From positions 1 to 16,109 of the forward strand of contig CANPVW010000063.1 in NCBI GenBank assembly GCA_947581745.1: a stretch of 16,109 bases of DNA, in the 5' to 3' direction. Below are positions 1 through 7,647 of the stretch, in pieces. The notes under the pieces are model-generated. The model did no database searches. It was given only the letters and a program-made list of their open reading frames with translations, and was not told the DNA's origin. The DNA is from Candidatus Benthicola azotiphorus (GTDB taxonomy: Bacteria > Gemmatimonadota > Gemmatimonadetes > Palauibacterales > Palauibacteraceae). Both the position numbers and the translations under genes were made by a program. How positions within the stretch are numbered: position 1 is the first letter of the stretch; every line of letters starts with the position of its first letter.

Positions 1-1887
1 GTAGGACAGCATGTAATCGAAGTACTCGGGGTCGTTCGGGTCGCCCCACTCGTCGTATTCGCTGGTGGTGAGCGGTATCGTCTCGTCCAGCATCGTCGTC
101 ACGACATCCACGAAGGGCACGGCCGCCACGACCCCCCGCCACAGGTCGGGACGCAGATTCACGACGGCGCCCATCAGGAGACCGCCCGCGCTGCCGCCCA
201 TGGCGAACAGCCTGGACGGGTCCGCGTACCCCTCCGCGACGAGGTACTCGGCGACGTCGATGAAGTCCGTGAACGTGTTCATCTTGTTCAGCAACTTGCC
301 CTCCTCGTACCACCACCGCCCGAGCTCCTCGCCGCCCCGCACGTGAGCGATCGCGTACACGAAGCCGCGGTCGAGGAGGCTCAGCCGGGCGGAGCTGAAC
401 GTGGCGTCCATGCTGGCGCCGTACGAGCCGTATCCATAGAGCAGGAGCGGGGCGGTTCCGTCCCGTTCGAAGCCCTGCCTGTAGACGAGCGACACGGGCA
501 CGCGGCGGCCGTCACGTGCCGTCGCCCAGAGCCGCTCCGACCGGTAGTCCGCCGGGTCGAAGTCTCCGACCACCTCCGTGCGCTTGAGGAGCGATCGTTC
601 GCGAGTCCTCATGTCGTAGTCGTAGGTGGACAGCGGCGTGGTCATCGAAGTGTAGCCGAACCGCAGGACCGGCGTGTCGAACTCGAAGTTCGCCGTCGTG
701 AACGCCATCCAGGCCGGGTCATCGAACTCGACGTAGTGCTCTCCCTCCCCCGTCCACGGAATCACGCGAAGCCGGACCAGTCCGTCCTTCCGCTCCTCCA
801 TCACCAGGTAGTCACGGAAGATCTCGAATCCCTCGAGCAGAACGTCGTCGCGGTGGGCCACTACTTCTTCCCAGCGTTCGGCCGACGGGTCCGCGATCGG
901 CGCCCGGACGAGACGGAAGTTCGGAGCGCCGGCGTTGGTCCGGAAATAGAAGTAGTCGCCGAAGTGGTCCACCGAGTACTCGTGATCGGGCGCGCGCGGG
1001 AGGATCACCCGGAAGTCGTCCTCCGGATCCGCCGCGGGCACGTACCTGTACTCGGTCGACAGCGTCTGATAGGCGACGAGAAAGACATAGTCGCGAGACT
1101 TCGTCCGATCGACGGCCACGCTGAATTCCTCGTCCCCCTCTTCGTACACCAGTACATCCGCCGAGGGGTCGGTGCCCAGGGCGTGTCGGTACACCTGGTA
1201 CCATCGCAGGGTCTCCGGGTCCTGCCGCGTGTAGAACAGAGTCCGATCGTCGGCGGCCCAGGCCAGGTTGGGGGTCACGTCCGGAATCTCGTCCGGGAGA
1301 AACTCGCCGGTCTCCAGGTCGAGGAAGCGGATCGTGTACTTGCGCCGCCCCACATCGTCCGTGGCGAAAGCGAGGATCCTCTGGTTCTCGCTGATTCCGT
1401 CCACTCCGACGCTGGCGGCGAAGAACTCGTGCCCCTCGGCGAGCTGGTTCACGTCCACCATGATCTGTTCCGCACCGTCGATCGCCCCCGCGTACCGGAC
1501 GTGGACCGGATACTCCATGCCCTCCTCGTACCGGGCCTGGTAGAAGTAGTCGCGGAACCGATACGGGACGGACTCGTCGTCTTCCTTGATCCGGCCGACG
1601 ATCTCCTCGTACAGAGCCTCCCTCAGCCCGGCCGCGTGCGCCATGTCGGCCTCGAGGTACTCGTTCTCGGCCGACAGGTACGCCACCACCTCCGGGTCCT
1701 CTCGATCCCGGAGCCAGAAGTAGTCGTCGACCCGGGTCCTTCCGTGCGTCGTGAGCTCCGTCGGTTCCACGCGAGCGACCGGCGCCTCCGGGCGTTCCCG
1801 CGCGCCCTCGCCGCAGCCCGCCGCGGCCATCGAAAAGCCCAGCATCAGGATGATCCCTCCCTTGAGACCTGACCCGCCGTCGCGCAT
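1..1887 (-). CDS. ptrB: Oligopeptidase B (S9A serine peptidase), probable lipoprotein, C-terminus cut by window start
   Basis: Trypsin-like oligopeptidase predicted to cut short peptides after Arg or Lys. Reading the minus strand gives 629 residues without a stop. The N-terminus has a short charged region, a hydrophobic stretch and A-A-G-C at residues 22-25, a plausible though not ideal lipobox, so the enzyme may be lipid-anchored. Residues about 30-430 match the S9A seven-bladed propeller (early THGRTRVDDYFWLRDRED), followed by the alpha/beta hydrolase domain. GGSAGG places the nucleophile at Ser566, and the frame ends in EWGDPNDPEYFDYMLSY, highly typical of OpB. The catalytic Asp and His lie outside the window; about 70-90 residues should be missing. 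The ATG at 1887 was chosen because GAGG lies 6 bases upstream and it retains the signal region. The gene diverges from a second S9 peptidase. Family is near certain; export is inferred, since OpB is usually cytoplasmic. Confidence 0.93.
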   Translation of the reverse strand, partial: MRDGGSGLKGGIILMLGFSMAAAGCGEGARERPEAPVARVEPTELTTHGRTRVDDYFWLRDREDPEVVAYLSAENEYLEADMAHAAGLREALYEEIVGRIKEDDESVPYRFRDYFYQARYEEGMEYPVHVRYAGAIDGAEQIMVDVNQLAEGHEFFAASVGVDGISENQRILAFATDDVGRRKYTIRFLDLETGEFLPDEIPDVTPNLAWAADDRTLFYTRQDPETLRWYQVYRHALGTDPSADVLVYEEGDEEFSVAVDRTKSRDYVFLVAYQTLSTEYRYVPAADPEDDFRVILPRAPDHEYSVDHFGDYFYFRTNAGAPNFRLVRAPIADPSAERWEEVVAHRDDVLLEGFEIFRDYLVMEERKDGLVRLRVIPWTGEGEHYVEFDDPAWMAFTTANFEFDTPVLRFGYTSMTTPLSTYDYDMRTRERSLLKRTEVVGDFDPADYRSERLWATARDGRRVPVSLVYRQGFERDGTAPLLLYGYGSYGASMDATFSSARLSLLDRGFVYAIAHVRGGEELGRWWYEEGKLLNKMNTFTDFIDVAEYLVAEGYADPSRLFAMGGSAGGLLMGAVVNLRPDLWRGVVAAVPFVDVVTTMLDETIPLTTSEYDEWGDPNDPEYFDYMLSY

Positions 1888-2032
1888 CGCGTACCTCGCA
1901 GCTGTCCGTGGTCCACCGCATCCCGCCGGCGCGGCATTCGGGTTGCATGGTACCGCCGGAAGTCGCACCATGACACCCCTCCAGCGGCGGTCCGGACGGG
2001 TCCGCCAACCAGAACGGAAGGAAGCACACACG
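1888..2032. promoter_or_regulatory. Divergent intergenic region between two S9 peptidase genes
   Basis: This 145-bp gap must hold the start signals of both peptidase genes. Ribosome sites are visible at each edge: GAGG before the minus-strand start and GGAAGGAAG before the plus-strand start. I see no convincing -35/-10 pair on either strand, and the GC-rich middle contains only short imperfect inverted repeats. The promoter role is inferred from gene orientation. Confidence 0.45.
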
Positions 2033-4093
2033 ATGAAGATCCGGATCGGCTTCGCGCTCGCCGTGATCGCGGCGATGTCTGTTCTCACGCCGCCAGCCTC
2101 CGCGCAGGCCCAGGATGTGATGACCCCCGAGCTGCTGTGGAAGCTCAGGCGAGTGTCGAACCCGGCAGTTTCACCCGATGGACGGAGCCTCGCCTACGGG
2201 ATACGGACGTATGACGTGAGTGCGAACAGCGGTGACACCGACCTGTGGCTCGTCGGCGTGTCGGGCGGAGAACCGGTCAGGCTCACCGACATGAAGGGCT
2301 CGGAGAGCTCCGCGGCGTGGAGGCCGGATGGCCAGTGGGTAGGCTTCCTCTCCGCGAAGGGCGGGAGCAACCAGCTCTGGGAGGTGAAGCCCGACGGCCG
2401 GAAGATCCGCCAGGTCACGAACATCGAGGGAGGCATCGCCAACTTCCGATACGCCCCGGATGGGACCCACATCTCCTTCACGGCCGACGTCAAGCTGGAC
2501 AAGACGGTGAACGAGCTCTACGAGGATTTGCCCGAAGCGGACGCCCGCATCATGGACGGGCTGATGTACAGGCACTGGGACAGCTGGCACGACTACGCCT
2601 ACAGCCATCTGTTCGTCGCGCCGTACGCGGATGGCTGGGTCGGTGACGCCGTGGACCTCATGAAGGGCGAGAGGTTCGACACTCCCCTCACCCCGTTCGG
2701 CGGCGTGGAGCAGATCGCCTGGAGTCCCGACGGACGACGGATCGCATACACTGCCAAGAAGACGGTGGGCACGGCGTACGCCGTCGGCACGAACTCGGAC
2801 ATCTATCTCGTCAACCTGGAGTCGGGGAAGACCCTGAACCTGACCGAGGGGATGCAGGGCTACGACGTGGAGCCGGTATTCTCCCCCGACGGCGGACGCA
2901 TCGCCTGGCTCAGCATGGAGCGGGACGGATACGAGGCCGACCGCAACCGGCTGTTCGTGCAGGACCTCGGGACGGGGGAGCGCGTCGAGCTGACGGCCGA
3001 GTACGACAACGATGCGCACACGCCGGTATGGTCCCCGGATGGCCGGACGCTCTACTTCACGAGCGAGTCGTGGGGGACGGTCCAGATCTTCGCGGTCCCG
3101 GCGGAAGGAGGCGCCGTGCGCCGCCTCACCGAGGGCGTCTTCGACTACGTCTCGCTGGACGTGGCCCGGCTCGATGACGGTGAGGACCTGATCGCGGCGA
3201 GGCGTTCCATGTCCTCGCCGAACGAGATCTACCGAGTCGACGCGGAGACGGGTGAAGCGACCCCGATCACGTTCGCCAACCGCGACATCCTGGCCGGCGT
3301 GAAGCTGGGCCGGGTCGAGAAGCGGATGGTCACGGCGACGGACGGCGAGGAGATCCTGACCTGGGTGATCTACCCGCCGGACTTCGATCCGACGCTTCGA
3401 TACCCCGCCCTGCTCTACGCACAGGGGGGTCCCCAGGGGACCGTGTCCCAGTTCTTCTCCTACCGCTGGAACTTCCAGCTGATGGCCGCCAACGGGTACA
3501 TCGTGGTCGCACCCAACCGGCGCGGCGTCCCGAGCTTCGGCCAGGCGTGGAAAGAGGAAATCTCGGGCGACTGGGGCGGCCAGGCCATGCAGGACCTTCT
3601 GTCCGCGATCGACGACGTCGCGTCCGAACCGTATGTCGATGAGAATCGGCTCGGTGCGGTGGGCGCCAGCTTCGGCGGATATTCCGTCTACTGGCTGGCC
3701 GGCAATCACGAAGGGCGGTTCCGCACCTTCGTCGCGCACGCCGGCGTCTTCAACCTGGAGAGCATGTACGGCGCCACCGAGGAGATGTTCTTCGTGAATT
3801 TCGACCTCAAGGGCCCCTACTGGGAGAATCCGGCGGGCTTCGAGGCGTTCTCGCCCCACAAGTTCGTACAGAACTGGGACACCCCGATCCTCGTGATCCA
3901 CGGGGAGAAGGACTTCCGGGTGCCGGTCGGAGAGGGGATGCAGGCGTTCACCGCGGCGCAGCTGAAGGGAATCCCGAGCCGGTTCCTGTACTTCCCGGAG
4001 GAGGGGCACTGGGTGCTCTCGCCGCAGAACGGAGTCCTGTGGCACCGGGTGTTCTTCGACTGGCTCGGCCGCTACCTCAAGCCGGTCAGCTGA
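2033..4093 (+). CDS. Secreted S9C prolyl-oligopeptidase-family peptidase, DPP5-like
   Basis: Serine peptidase of 686 residues, predicted to release dipeptides or acylated residues from peptide N-termini outside the cytoplasm. A signal peptide covers residues 1-24 (KIR, then a hydrophobic core, cleavage after A-S-A). Residues about 30-400 hold TolB/WD40-like propeller blades with repeated SPDG motifs; residues about 415-686 form the alpha/beta hydrolase. The triad is visible: Ser546 in GASFGGY, Asp627 in HGEKDFRVP, His659 in EEGHW. The opening MTPELLWKLRRVSNPAVSPD resembles the DPP5 subgroup as I remember it, but acylaminoacyl peptidase cannot be excluded. The open frame extends to 1751, but the ATG at 2033 was chosen because GGAAGGAAG lies just upstream and the signal peptide begins there. 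It is convergent with the downstream SDR gene, with a hairpin between them. Family sure, exact specificity not. Confidence 0.92.
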   Translation: MKIRIGFALAVIAAMSVLTPPASAQAQDVMTPELLWKLRRVSNPAVSPDGRSLAYGIRTYDVSANSGDTDLWLVGVSGGEPVRLTDMKGSESSAAWRPDGQWVGFLSAKGGSNQLWEVKPDGRKIRQVTNIEGGIANFRYAPDGTHISFTADVKLDKTVNELYEDLPEADARIMDGLMYRHWDSWHDYAYSHLFVAPYADGWVGDAVDLMKGERFDTPLTPFGGVEQIAWSPDGRRIAYTAKKTVGTAYAVGTNSDIYLVNLESGKTLNLTEGMQGYDVEPVFSPDGGRIAWLSMERDGYEADRNRLFVQDLGTGERVELTAEYDNDAHTPVWSPDGRTLYFTSESWGTVQIFAVPAEGGAVRRLTEGVFDYVSLDVARLDDGEDLIAARRSMSSPNEIYRVDAETGEATPITFANRDILAGVKLGRVEKRMVTATDGEEILTWVIYPPDFDPTLRYPALLYAQGGPQGTVSQFFSYRWNFQLMAANGYIVVAPNRRGVPSFGQAWKEEISGDWGGQAMQDLLSAIDDVASEPYVDENRLGAVGASFGGYSVYWLAGNHEGRFRTFVAHAGVFNLESMYGATEEMFFVNFDLKGPYWENPAGFEAFSPHKFVQNWDTPILVIHGEKDFRVPVGEGMQAFTAAQLKGIPSRFLYFPEEGHWVLSPQNGVLWHRVFFDWLGRYLKPVS

Positions 4094-4121
4094 GCCGGAG
4101 GTCTCGCGACGCCGCGGCCTT

Positions 4122-4146
4122 GGGAGCGGGCGAATGTCCCGCTCCC
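4122..4146. terminator. Perfect 9-bp inverted repeat between convergent genes
   Basis: GGGAGCGGG at 4122-4130 and CCCGCTCCC at 4138-4146 pair perfectly around a 7-base loop. The repeat sits in the 71-bp gap between the plus-strand peptidase stop (4093) and the minus-strand SDR stop (4165), so it can fold in transcripts from either side. Neither strand has a T-run after the stem, so it is not a classic intrinsic terminator. It may act as a bidirectional terminator of the GC-rich type or as a 3'-end stabiliser. Confidence 0.6.
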
Positions 4147-4164
4147 GGACCGGCGACGCGCGGA

Positions 4165-5007
4165 TCAGGCAGCGCCGCGCACCGACGTCACCCGGGCGAC
4201 GATCCGCGTCGTGAGACCGGGCGGGACGAACCGCGGAAGCAAGGCCCCCAGCCGGTTGAACAGGCCGGGAATCACAACCCTCTTTCCCTTCGCCATCCCG
4301 GCGTAGCCGCGTCGCGCGACGAACGCCGCCCGACCCGTGACCATCCTGCCGCCGATCGGCGCGCGCTCCATCCCCGCCCGCTTCTGGAACCCGGTCACCG
4401 TCGGTCCCGGGCACAGGACGGTCACGGTCACTCCGGTCTCCCGCAGCTCCTCGGACAGGGCCTCGGAGAACGAGAGCACGAACGCCTTCGAAGCGAAGTA
4501 CACGGCCATGAACGGCCCGGGCTGAAACGCGGCCGTCGAAGCGACGTTCAGAATCCGCCCGCTCCCGCGCTCCACCATCCCCTGCACGAACAGCCGTGAG
4601 AGGTGGGTGACGGCTGCGACGTTGACCTGCACCATGTCCACCTGGTCGGCGGTATCCGAGACCGCGAAACGCCCCAGCGCCCCGAAGCCCGCGTTGTTGA
4701 CCAGCACGTCCACCTGGAATTCCGCCGCGCGCAGCCGTTCGAAGATCCGGTCCGGCGCCTCGGGGTCCGCCAGGTCCTCCGGGACGGGAACGGCACGGAC
4801 GCCGAAATCGGCGGTCAGGTCGGCGGCGATCTTCTCCAGCTGGTCGACCGAGCGAGCGACGAGCGCCACGTCGTGGCCCTCACGGGCGAGGATCTTCGCC
4901 AACTCGTAACCGATCCCGCTCGACGCGCCGGTGACCAGGGCTCCCGACCGCGGCCGGGAGCCATCCGCTCTCTGGCCGGTCCGGGCCGGCGCCATCGGCA
5001 CGCTCAC
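4165..5007 (-). CDS. Short-chain dehydrogenase/reductase (classical SDR)
   Basis: NAD(P)-dependent oxidoreductase of the Rossmann SDR superfamily, probably cytoplasmic; substrate unknown. Numbering from the GTG at 5007 (280 residues), the cofactor loop TGASSGIG begins at residue 26, the structural NNAG is at 104-107, and the catalytic residues are Ser157, Tyr170 and Lys174 (Y-F-A-S-K). The sequence resembles the DltE/YqjQ-like 'SDR family NAD(P)-dependent oxidoreductase' group with a C-terminal hydrophobic patch (residues about 235-265). The GTG at 5007 overlaps the upstream stop as GTGA and has GGGAGAG about 10 bases before it, so translational coupling is likely. An in-frame ATG at 4995 is possible but has no visible ribosome site, and an upstream in-frame start at 5052 would overlap the propeller gene heavily. 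Acyl-chain or lipid substrates are common in this subgroup, but that is inference. Confidence 0.9.
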   Translation of the reverse strand: MSVPMAPARTGQRADGSRPRSGALVTGASSGIGYELAKILAREGHDVALVARSVDQLEKIAADLTADFGVRAVPVPEDLADPEAPDRIFERLRAAEFQVDVLVNNAGFGALGRFAVSDTADQVDMVQVNVAAVTHLSRLFVQGMVERGSGRILNVASTAAFQPGPFMAVYFASKAFVLSFSEALSEELRETGVTVTVLCPGPTVTGFQKRAGMERAPIGGRMVTGRAAFVARRGYAGMAKGKRVVIPGLFNRLGALLPRFVPPGLTTRIVARVTSVRGAA

Positions 5008-6020
5008 GGCAGAAGGGCTCTCCCGATCGTGTTGGCGTCCGTCCCGAACCACACCACCTGACGGATCGGATCGTAGTACATGTGCCGCACCGTCGCCCCC
5101 CCGCTGGGGATGTCCGCCCGCGCGATGAACTGCCGTCCCTTCGTGTCGAACCCCACGAATCGGTTGGGTCGGAGTCCGGTCTCGACGAACCAGATCCTGT
5201 CCCGCCCATCGACTGCCATGCCGTACGGCCGGGAGCCCTCACCGCCGGGCATCGGGTACTCCTGCACCTCCCCGGTCACGCGGTCCAGACGTCCCAGGAA
5301 GCCGCCGGCGAAGTCCACGTACCAGATCCCGCCATCCGAGGTGATCACGAGCCGGCGCGGCCTCGCCGCGCTCCTGGGCAGGTCGTACTCGCGGAGCTCC
5401 AGCGTAGCCGGGTCGACCGTCGCGATCTTGCCGCCGGCGAATTCGGCCACCCACGGTCGATCCTCGTCGTCGATCTTGATCCCGTACGGCCGGGAGTTCG
5501 GAGTCGGCACGGAGACCAGGTCCACGGCTCCGGTCGAGGGCACGAACCTTCCGATCATCGTGCCCATCTGGACCGTGAACCAGATCCGGCCCTCGCTGTC
5601 GAAGACCAGCGTGTGCGGATCAGAAGCCCGGCTGTCCGGCATCTCGTACCGCGTGATGTCTCCGGTCGCCGGGTCCAGGCGGCCGATGTAGGCGGCCCGG
5701 TTACCGGCGTACCAGATGATGCCGTCTCCGTCGACGATCAGGTTGTGCGGTCCAGCGCCCGCGGGGAGGTCGAAACGCTCGAAGGTGCCGTCGCCCGGGT
5801 TCAGGCGGGCCGCGTAGTCCGCGGTCTGGCCCACGAACCACACACTGCCGTCGGGAGCGACGTAGGGATCGCGGGGGCGAGATGCTTCCCAGGGGACCGT
5901 CCACTCCTCGATGGTCAGCTCCTGGGCGAGGGCCGCTCCGGAATGAAGCGGGGTGACGCCCGGTGTGACGGCGAGCAGCGTGCCGGCGGTGAACACGAGA
6001 GTACGGCGGATCCACGTCAT
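5004..6020 (-). CDS. Secreted virginiamycin B lyase-like beta-propeller protein
   Basis: Exported protein of 338 residues with a signal peptide: TWIRR, then a hydrophobic core, cleavage after A-L-A at residue 32. The rest is a single propeller built of about seven blades of roughly 42 residues. They recur as a G/P-x-x-hydrophobic-D-x-x-G-x-I/V-W-F/Y motif followed by G-R-hydrophobic-D/V-P-x-T-G and a strand ending in a P. This is the pattern of the Vgb/streptogramin lyase family, which shares the fold with NHL and SMP-30 proteins. Vgb linearises type B streptogramins using His and Glu residues in a Mg-dependent site. His occurs in two blade motifs here (PHNL and PHTL), but others carry Tyr or Arg, so I cannot confirm a lyase site. 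Most such homologues in soil bacteria are probably not resistance enzymes. It is the first gene of a pair with the SDR. Confidence 0.83.
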   Translation of the reverse strand: MTWIRRTLVFTAGTLLAVTPGVTPLHSGAALAQELTIEEWTVPWEASRPRDPYVAPDGSVWFVGQTADYAARLNPGDGTFERFDLPAGAGPHNLIVDGDGIIWYAGNRAAYIGRLDPATGDITRYEMPDSRASDPHTLVFDSEGRIWFTVQMGTMIGRFVPSTGAVDLVSVPTPNSRPYGIKIDDEDRPWVAEFAGGKIATVDPATLELREYDLPRSAARPRRLVITSDGGIWYVDFAGGFLGRLDRVTGEVQEYPMPGGEGSRPYGMAVDGRDRIWFVETGLRPNRFVGFDTKGRQFIARADIPSGGATVRHMYYDPIRQVVWFGTDANTIGRALLP

Positions 6021-6028
6021 CCTGAGCA

Positions 6029-6037
6029 CCCTCCCTC
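6029..6037 (-). promoter_or_regulatory. Ribosome binding site deciding the start of the Vgb-like gene
   Basis: On the minus strand GAGGGAGGG lies 8 bases before the ATG at 6020. An in-frame GTG at 6029 overlaps this element and would have no room for a ribosome site, so the ATG is preferred. Confidence 0.75.
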
Positions 6038-6120
6038 GTCGGAGTCCACGATTCGAACACGAGTCTTCGGCTCCACGATAGGCGGGAGCGCGAGGAATGG
6101 AAGTGCGGGGACGGCCGGGT

Positions 6121-6138
6121 GCGGAGTCACACCTCCGC
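6121..6138. terminator. Hairpin spanning the tag stop codon
   Basis: GCGGAG at 6121-6126 pairs with CTCCGC at 6133-6138 around a 6-base loop that contains the tag stop codon (6127-6129). It marks the end of the PadR-SHOCT-tag chain, 100 bp before the Vgb-like gene. No T-run follows on the minus strand, so termination is only possible. The rest of the gap up to 6028 shows no clear promoter for the Vgb-like gene. Confidence 0.35.
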
Positions 6139-6711
6139 GTGGCGGAAGCAGTCGACGAGGTGATCGTTCACCAGCCCGACGGCCTGCATGTAGGCATAGC
6201 AGATCGTGGGGCCGACGAACCGAAAGCCCCTCCGCTTGAGGTCGCGGCTCATGACGCCCGATTCCGCGGTCTCGGCCGGCACATCCGATTGCCGACGCCA
6301 CGCGTTCCGGATCGTGCGCCCATCGGTGAATCGCCAGATGTACGCGTCGAACGAACCGAACTCGCTCTGGACCTCGAGGAACGCCCGCGCGTTCCCGATC
6401 GCGGACCGGATCTTGAGCCGGTTCCTCACTATTTCCGGGTTGCGGAGGAGGCCTTCCCGCTCGGCTTCCCCGAATAGCGACACGGCCATGGGATCGAACG
6501 CGGCGAACGCGGCGCGATAACCGTCTCGCTTTCCGAGGATGGTCGTCCAGCTGAGGCCGGCCTGAGCGCCCTCGAGAATCAGGAACTCGAAATGGCACCG
6601 ATCATCGTGGACGGCGACTCCCCACTCCTCGTCGTGGTACTCCCTCAGCGCTTCGCTGCCCGCCGCCCACGGGCACCGCTCCTTCTGCCGACCACCCGGG
6701 GCCGCGGTCAC
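6127..6711 (-). CDS. tag: DNA-3-methyladenine glycosylase I
   Basis: Base-excision repair enzyme removing 3-methyladenine from alkylated DNA. The 194-residue product aligns with E. coli Tag at a constant offset of 9. Zinc-site residues Cys13 (RCPW), His26 (YHDEEWG), His184 and Cys188 (HLVDCF) are present. So are the base-recognition Glu47 and Trp55 in LEGAQAGLSW. The GTG at 6711 overlaps the stop of the upstream SHOCT-like gene as GTGA. It gives a length close to the usual 187-190 residues; a longer frame reaching 6948 would overlap that gene almost fully and adds only low-complexity sequence. No strong ribosome site precedes the GTG, so translation probably depends on coupling. Its position as third gene behind a PadR regulator is unusual: tag is normally single or grouped with other alkylation repair genes. 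Confidence 0.95.
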   Translation of the reverse strand: MTAAPGGRQKERCPWAAGSEALREYHDEEWGVAVHDDRCHFEFLILEGAQAGLSWTTILGKRDGYRAAFAAFDPMAVSLFGEAEREGLLRNPEIVRNRLKIRSAIGNARAFLEVQSEFGSFDAYIWRFTDGRTIRNAWRRQSDVPAETAESGVMSRDLKRRGFRFVGPTICYAYMQAVGLVNDHLVDCFRHAEV

Positions 6712-7013
6712 GCCCGGCCCACCACCCGGTCGAGCTCCGTCTCGTACTGCTCCATCGACAGGCGGCCCTCCAGGTAGCGCTGCTGCAGGGCCCGCACGTG
6801 TCGCTCGGCAACCCGGAACCGGGAGGCAGGCCCCCGGGTGCCCGGCGAAGGCACGGCGACGGCAGCGGAGACCCGCCCGCTCGCCTCGTGGCGCCCGCAG
6901 ATGCAGGCTCGGCCGCTCGCGAGTCGCCCGCGGCACGCAACGCGGCACCCGATGCCCACGGCGCAGAACGCCACCATCCAGAAGAGCCAGGCTCCAAACA
7001 GAATCCCGTTCAT
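6708..7013 (-). CDS. Small Cys-rich membrane protein with C-terminal SHOCT-like motif
   Basis: Hypothetical protein of 101 residues. Residues about 4-22 form one hydrophobic helix. It is followed by a basic, cysteine-rich stretch with Cys17, Cys23, Cys27, Cys37 and Cys39 plus His42 (spacing C-x3-C-x9-C-x-C-x2-H), then a Pro/Ser/Gly linker. Residues about 70-99 (HVRALQQRYLEGRLSMEQYE, ending ELDRVV) match the SHOCT pattern, a short C-terminal domain found on many bacterial membrane proteins and thought to mediate assembly. The ATG at 7013 overlaps the PadR stop as ATGA and follows GGAGGAA; its own stop overlaps the tag start. Both overlaps support a real translated gene. The Cys cluster could bind metal or be redox-active, but nothing proves this. 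Function unknown. Confidence 0.75.
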   Translation of the reverse strand: MNGILFGAWLFWMVAFCAVGIGCRVACRGRLASGRACICGRHEASGRVSAAVAVPSPGTRGPASRFRVAERHVRALQQRYLEGRLSMEQYETELDRVVGRA

Positions 7014-7603
7014 TCTTCCTCCGCCCCGCCTCCGGCGGGATCCGGGGAACGGCCCCCGCTGCCCACGTTCTCGATGTCCCGCGCCGCCTTCTCGAGAATC
7101 TCGCGCAGCCTGTCGAGCGAGTCCTCGTCGCCGACGCGCCGCACCGACTGCTCGAAGCTGGCCTGCGCCAATCTCACGAACGACCGGGTGACATCGGTCA
7201 TTGGAGCACCCGAGAAATGCTTCGCGAAGTCCGTGATCCTGTGCAGGATCTGCTCCACCCGATCCCGATTGGTGTCCAGGAACTCGCGGCCCCTCTCCGT
7301 GATCGTGTAGACCTTGCGACCGTCCTGGTCCTCGCTGCTCACGTAGCCGTCGTCCTCCAGGGACTGCAGCGTCGGGTACACCGACCCCGGGCTCGCGGTG
7401 TACGCGCCGCGCGACTTTTCCTCCAGGGCACGCATCACCTCGTACCCGTGCATGGGCCGGTCGCTGAGCAACTCCAGAATCATGTACTTGAGATCGCCGC
7501 GGTCGAAGATCCGCCAGCGGAAGTTAGGCTTTCCGAACCCGGTGCTGCCGGGACCGAACATCGAGGACCACGGGTTGGAGGCCTTGTCGAACCTGGCGCT
7601 CAT
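7010..7603 (-). CDS. PadR-family transcriptional regulator
   Basis: DNA-binding regulator of 197 residues. A flexible Gly/Phe-rich N-terminus (1-33) precedes the winged helix at about residues 37-108: the helix run GDLKYMILELLSDRPMHGYE, the recognition region GSVYPTLQSLEDDGYV, and the wing GRKVYTITERG. A C-terminal helical region (110-180) should dimerise, and the tail is Gly/Glu-rich. PadR proteins usually repress their own operon and neighbouring membrane or transporter genes and are released by small ligands. The promoter just upstream carries two CGATATATCG palindromes, which suggests autoregulation. The next genes, SHOCT-like and tag, follow with ATGA and GTGA overlaps, so all three should be co-transcribed. 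PadR genes next to ADOP permeases are a common pairing in Acidobacteriota and Gemmatimonadota, and here the permease lies 123 bp upstream. The inducing ligand cannot be told. Confidence 0.95.
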   Translation of the reverse strand: MSARFDKASNPWSSMFGPGSTGFGKPNFRWRIFDRGDLKYMILELLSDRPMHGYEVMRALEEKSRGAYTASPGSVYPTLQSLEDDGYVSSEDQDGRKVYTITERGREFLDTNRDRVEQILHRITDFAKHFSGAPMTDVTRSFVRLAQASFEQSVRRVGDEDSLDRLREILEKAARDIENVGSGGRSPDPAGGGAEEE

Positions 7604-7647
7604 ACGGTCATCCCCAGGACGGGTAACAGAGCTTTACGAGTATTACT

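Noticed and set aside
343..1872. 509-codon plus-strand frame opposite oligopeptidase B
   Set aside because: The minus strand encodes a clear OpB with GGSAGG; the plus frame shows only biased composition.
812..2029. 405-codon minus-strand frame overlapping oligopeptidase B in another frame
   Set aside because: The OpB frame on the same strand carries the family motifs; this one is Arg/Gly-rich noise.
2171..4414. 747-codon minus-strand frame opposite the S9C peptidase
   Set aside because: The plus-strand frame has a signal peptide, propeller motifs and a full catalytic triad; the opposite product has low-complexity composition.
5004..6020. Reading the Vgb-like gene as an antibiotic resistance determinant
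   Set aside because: The fold match is good but the lyase active site cannot be confirmed, and such homologues are widespread in soil bacteria without resistance.
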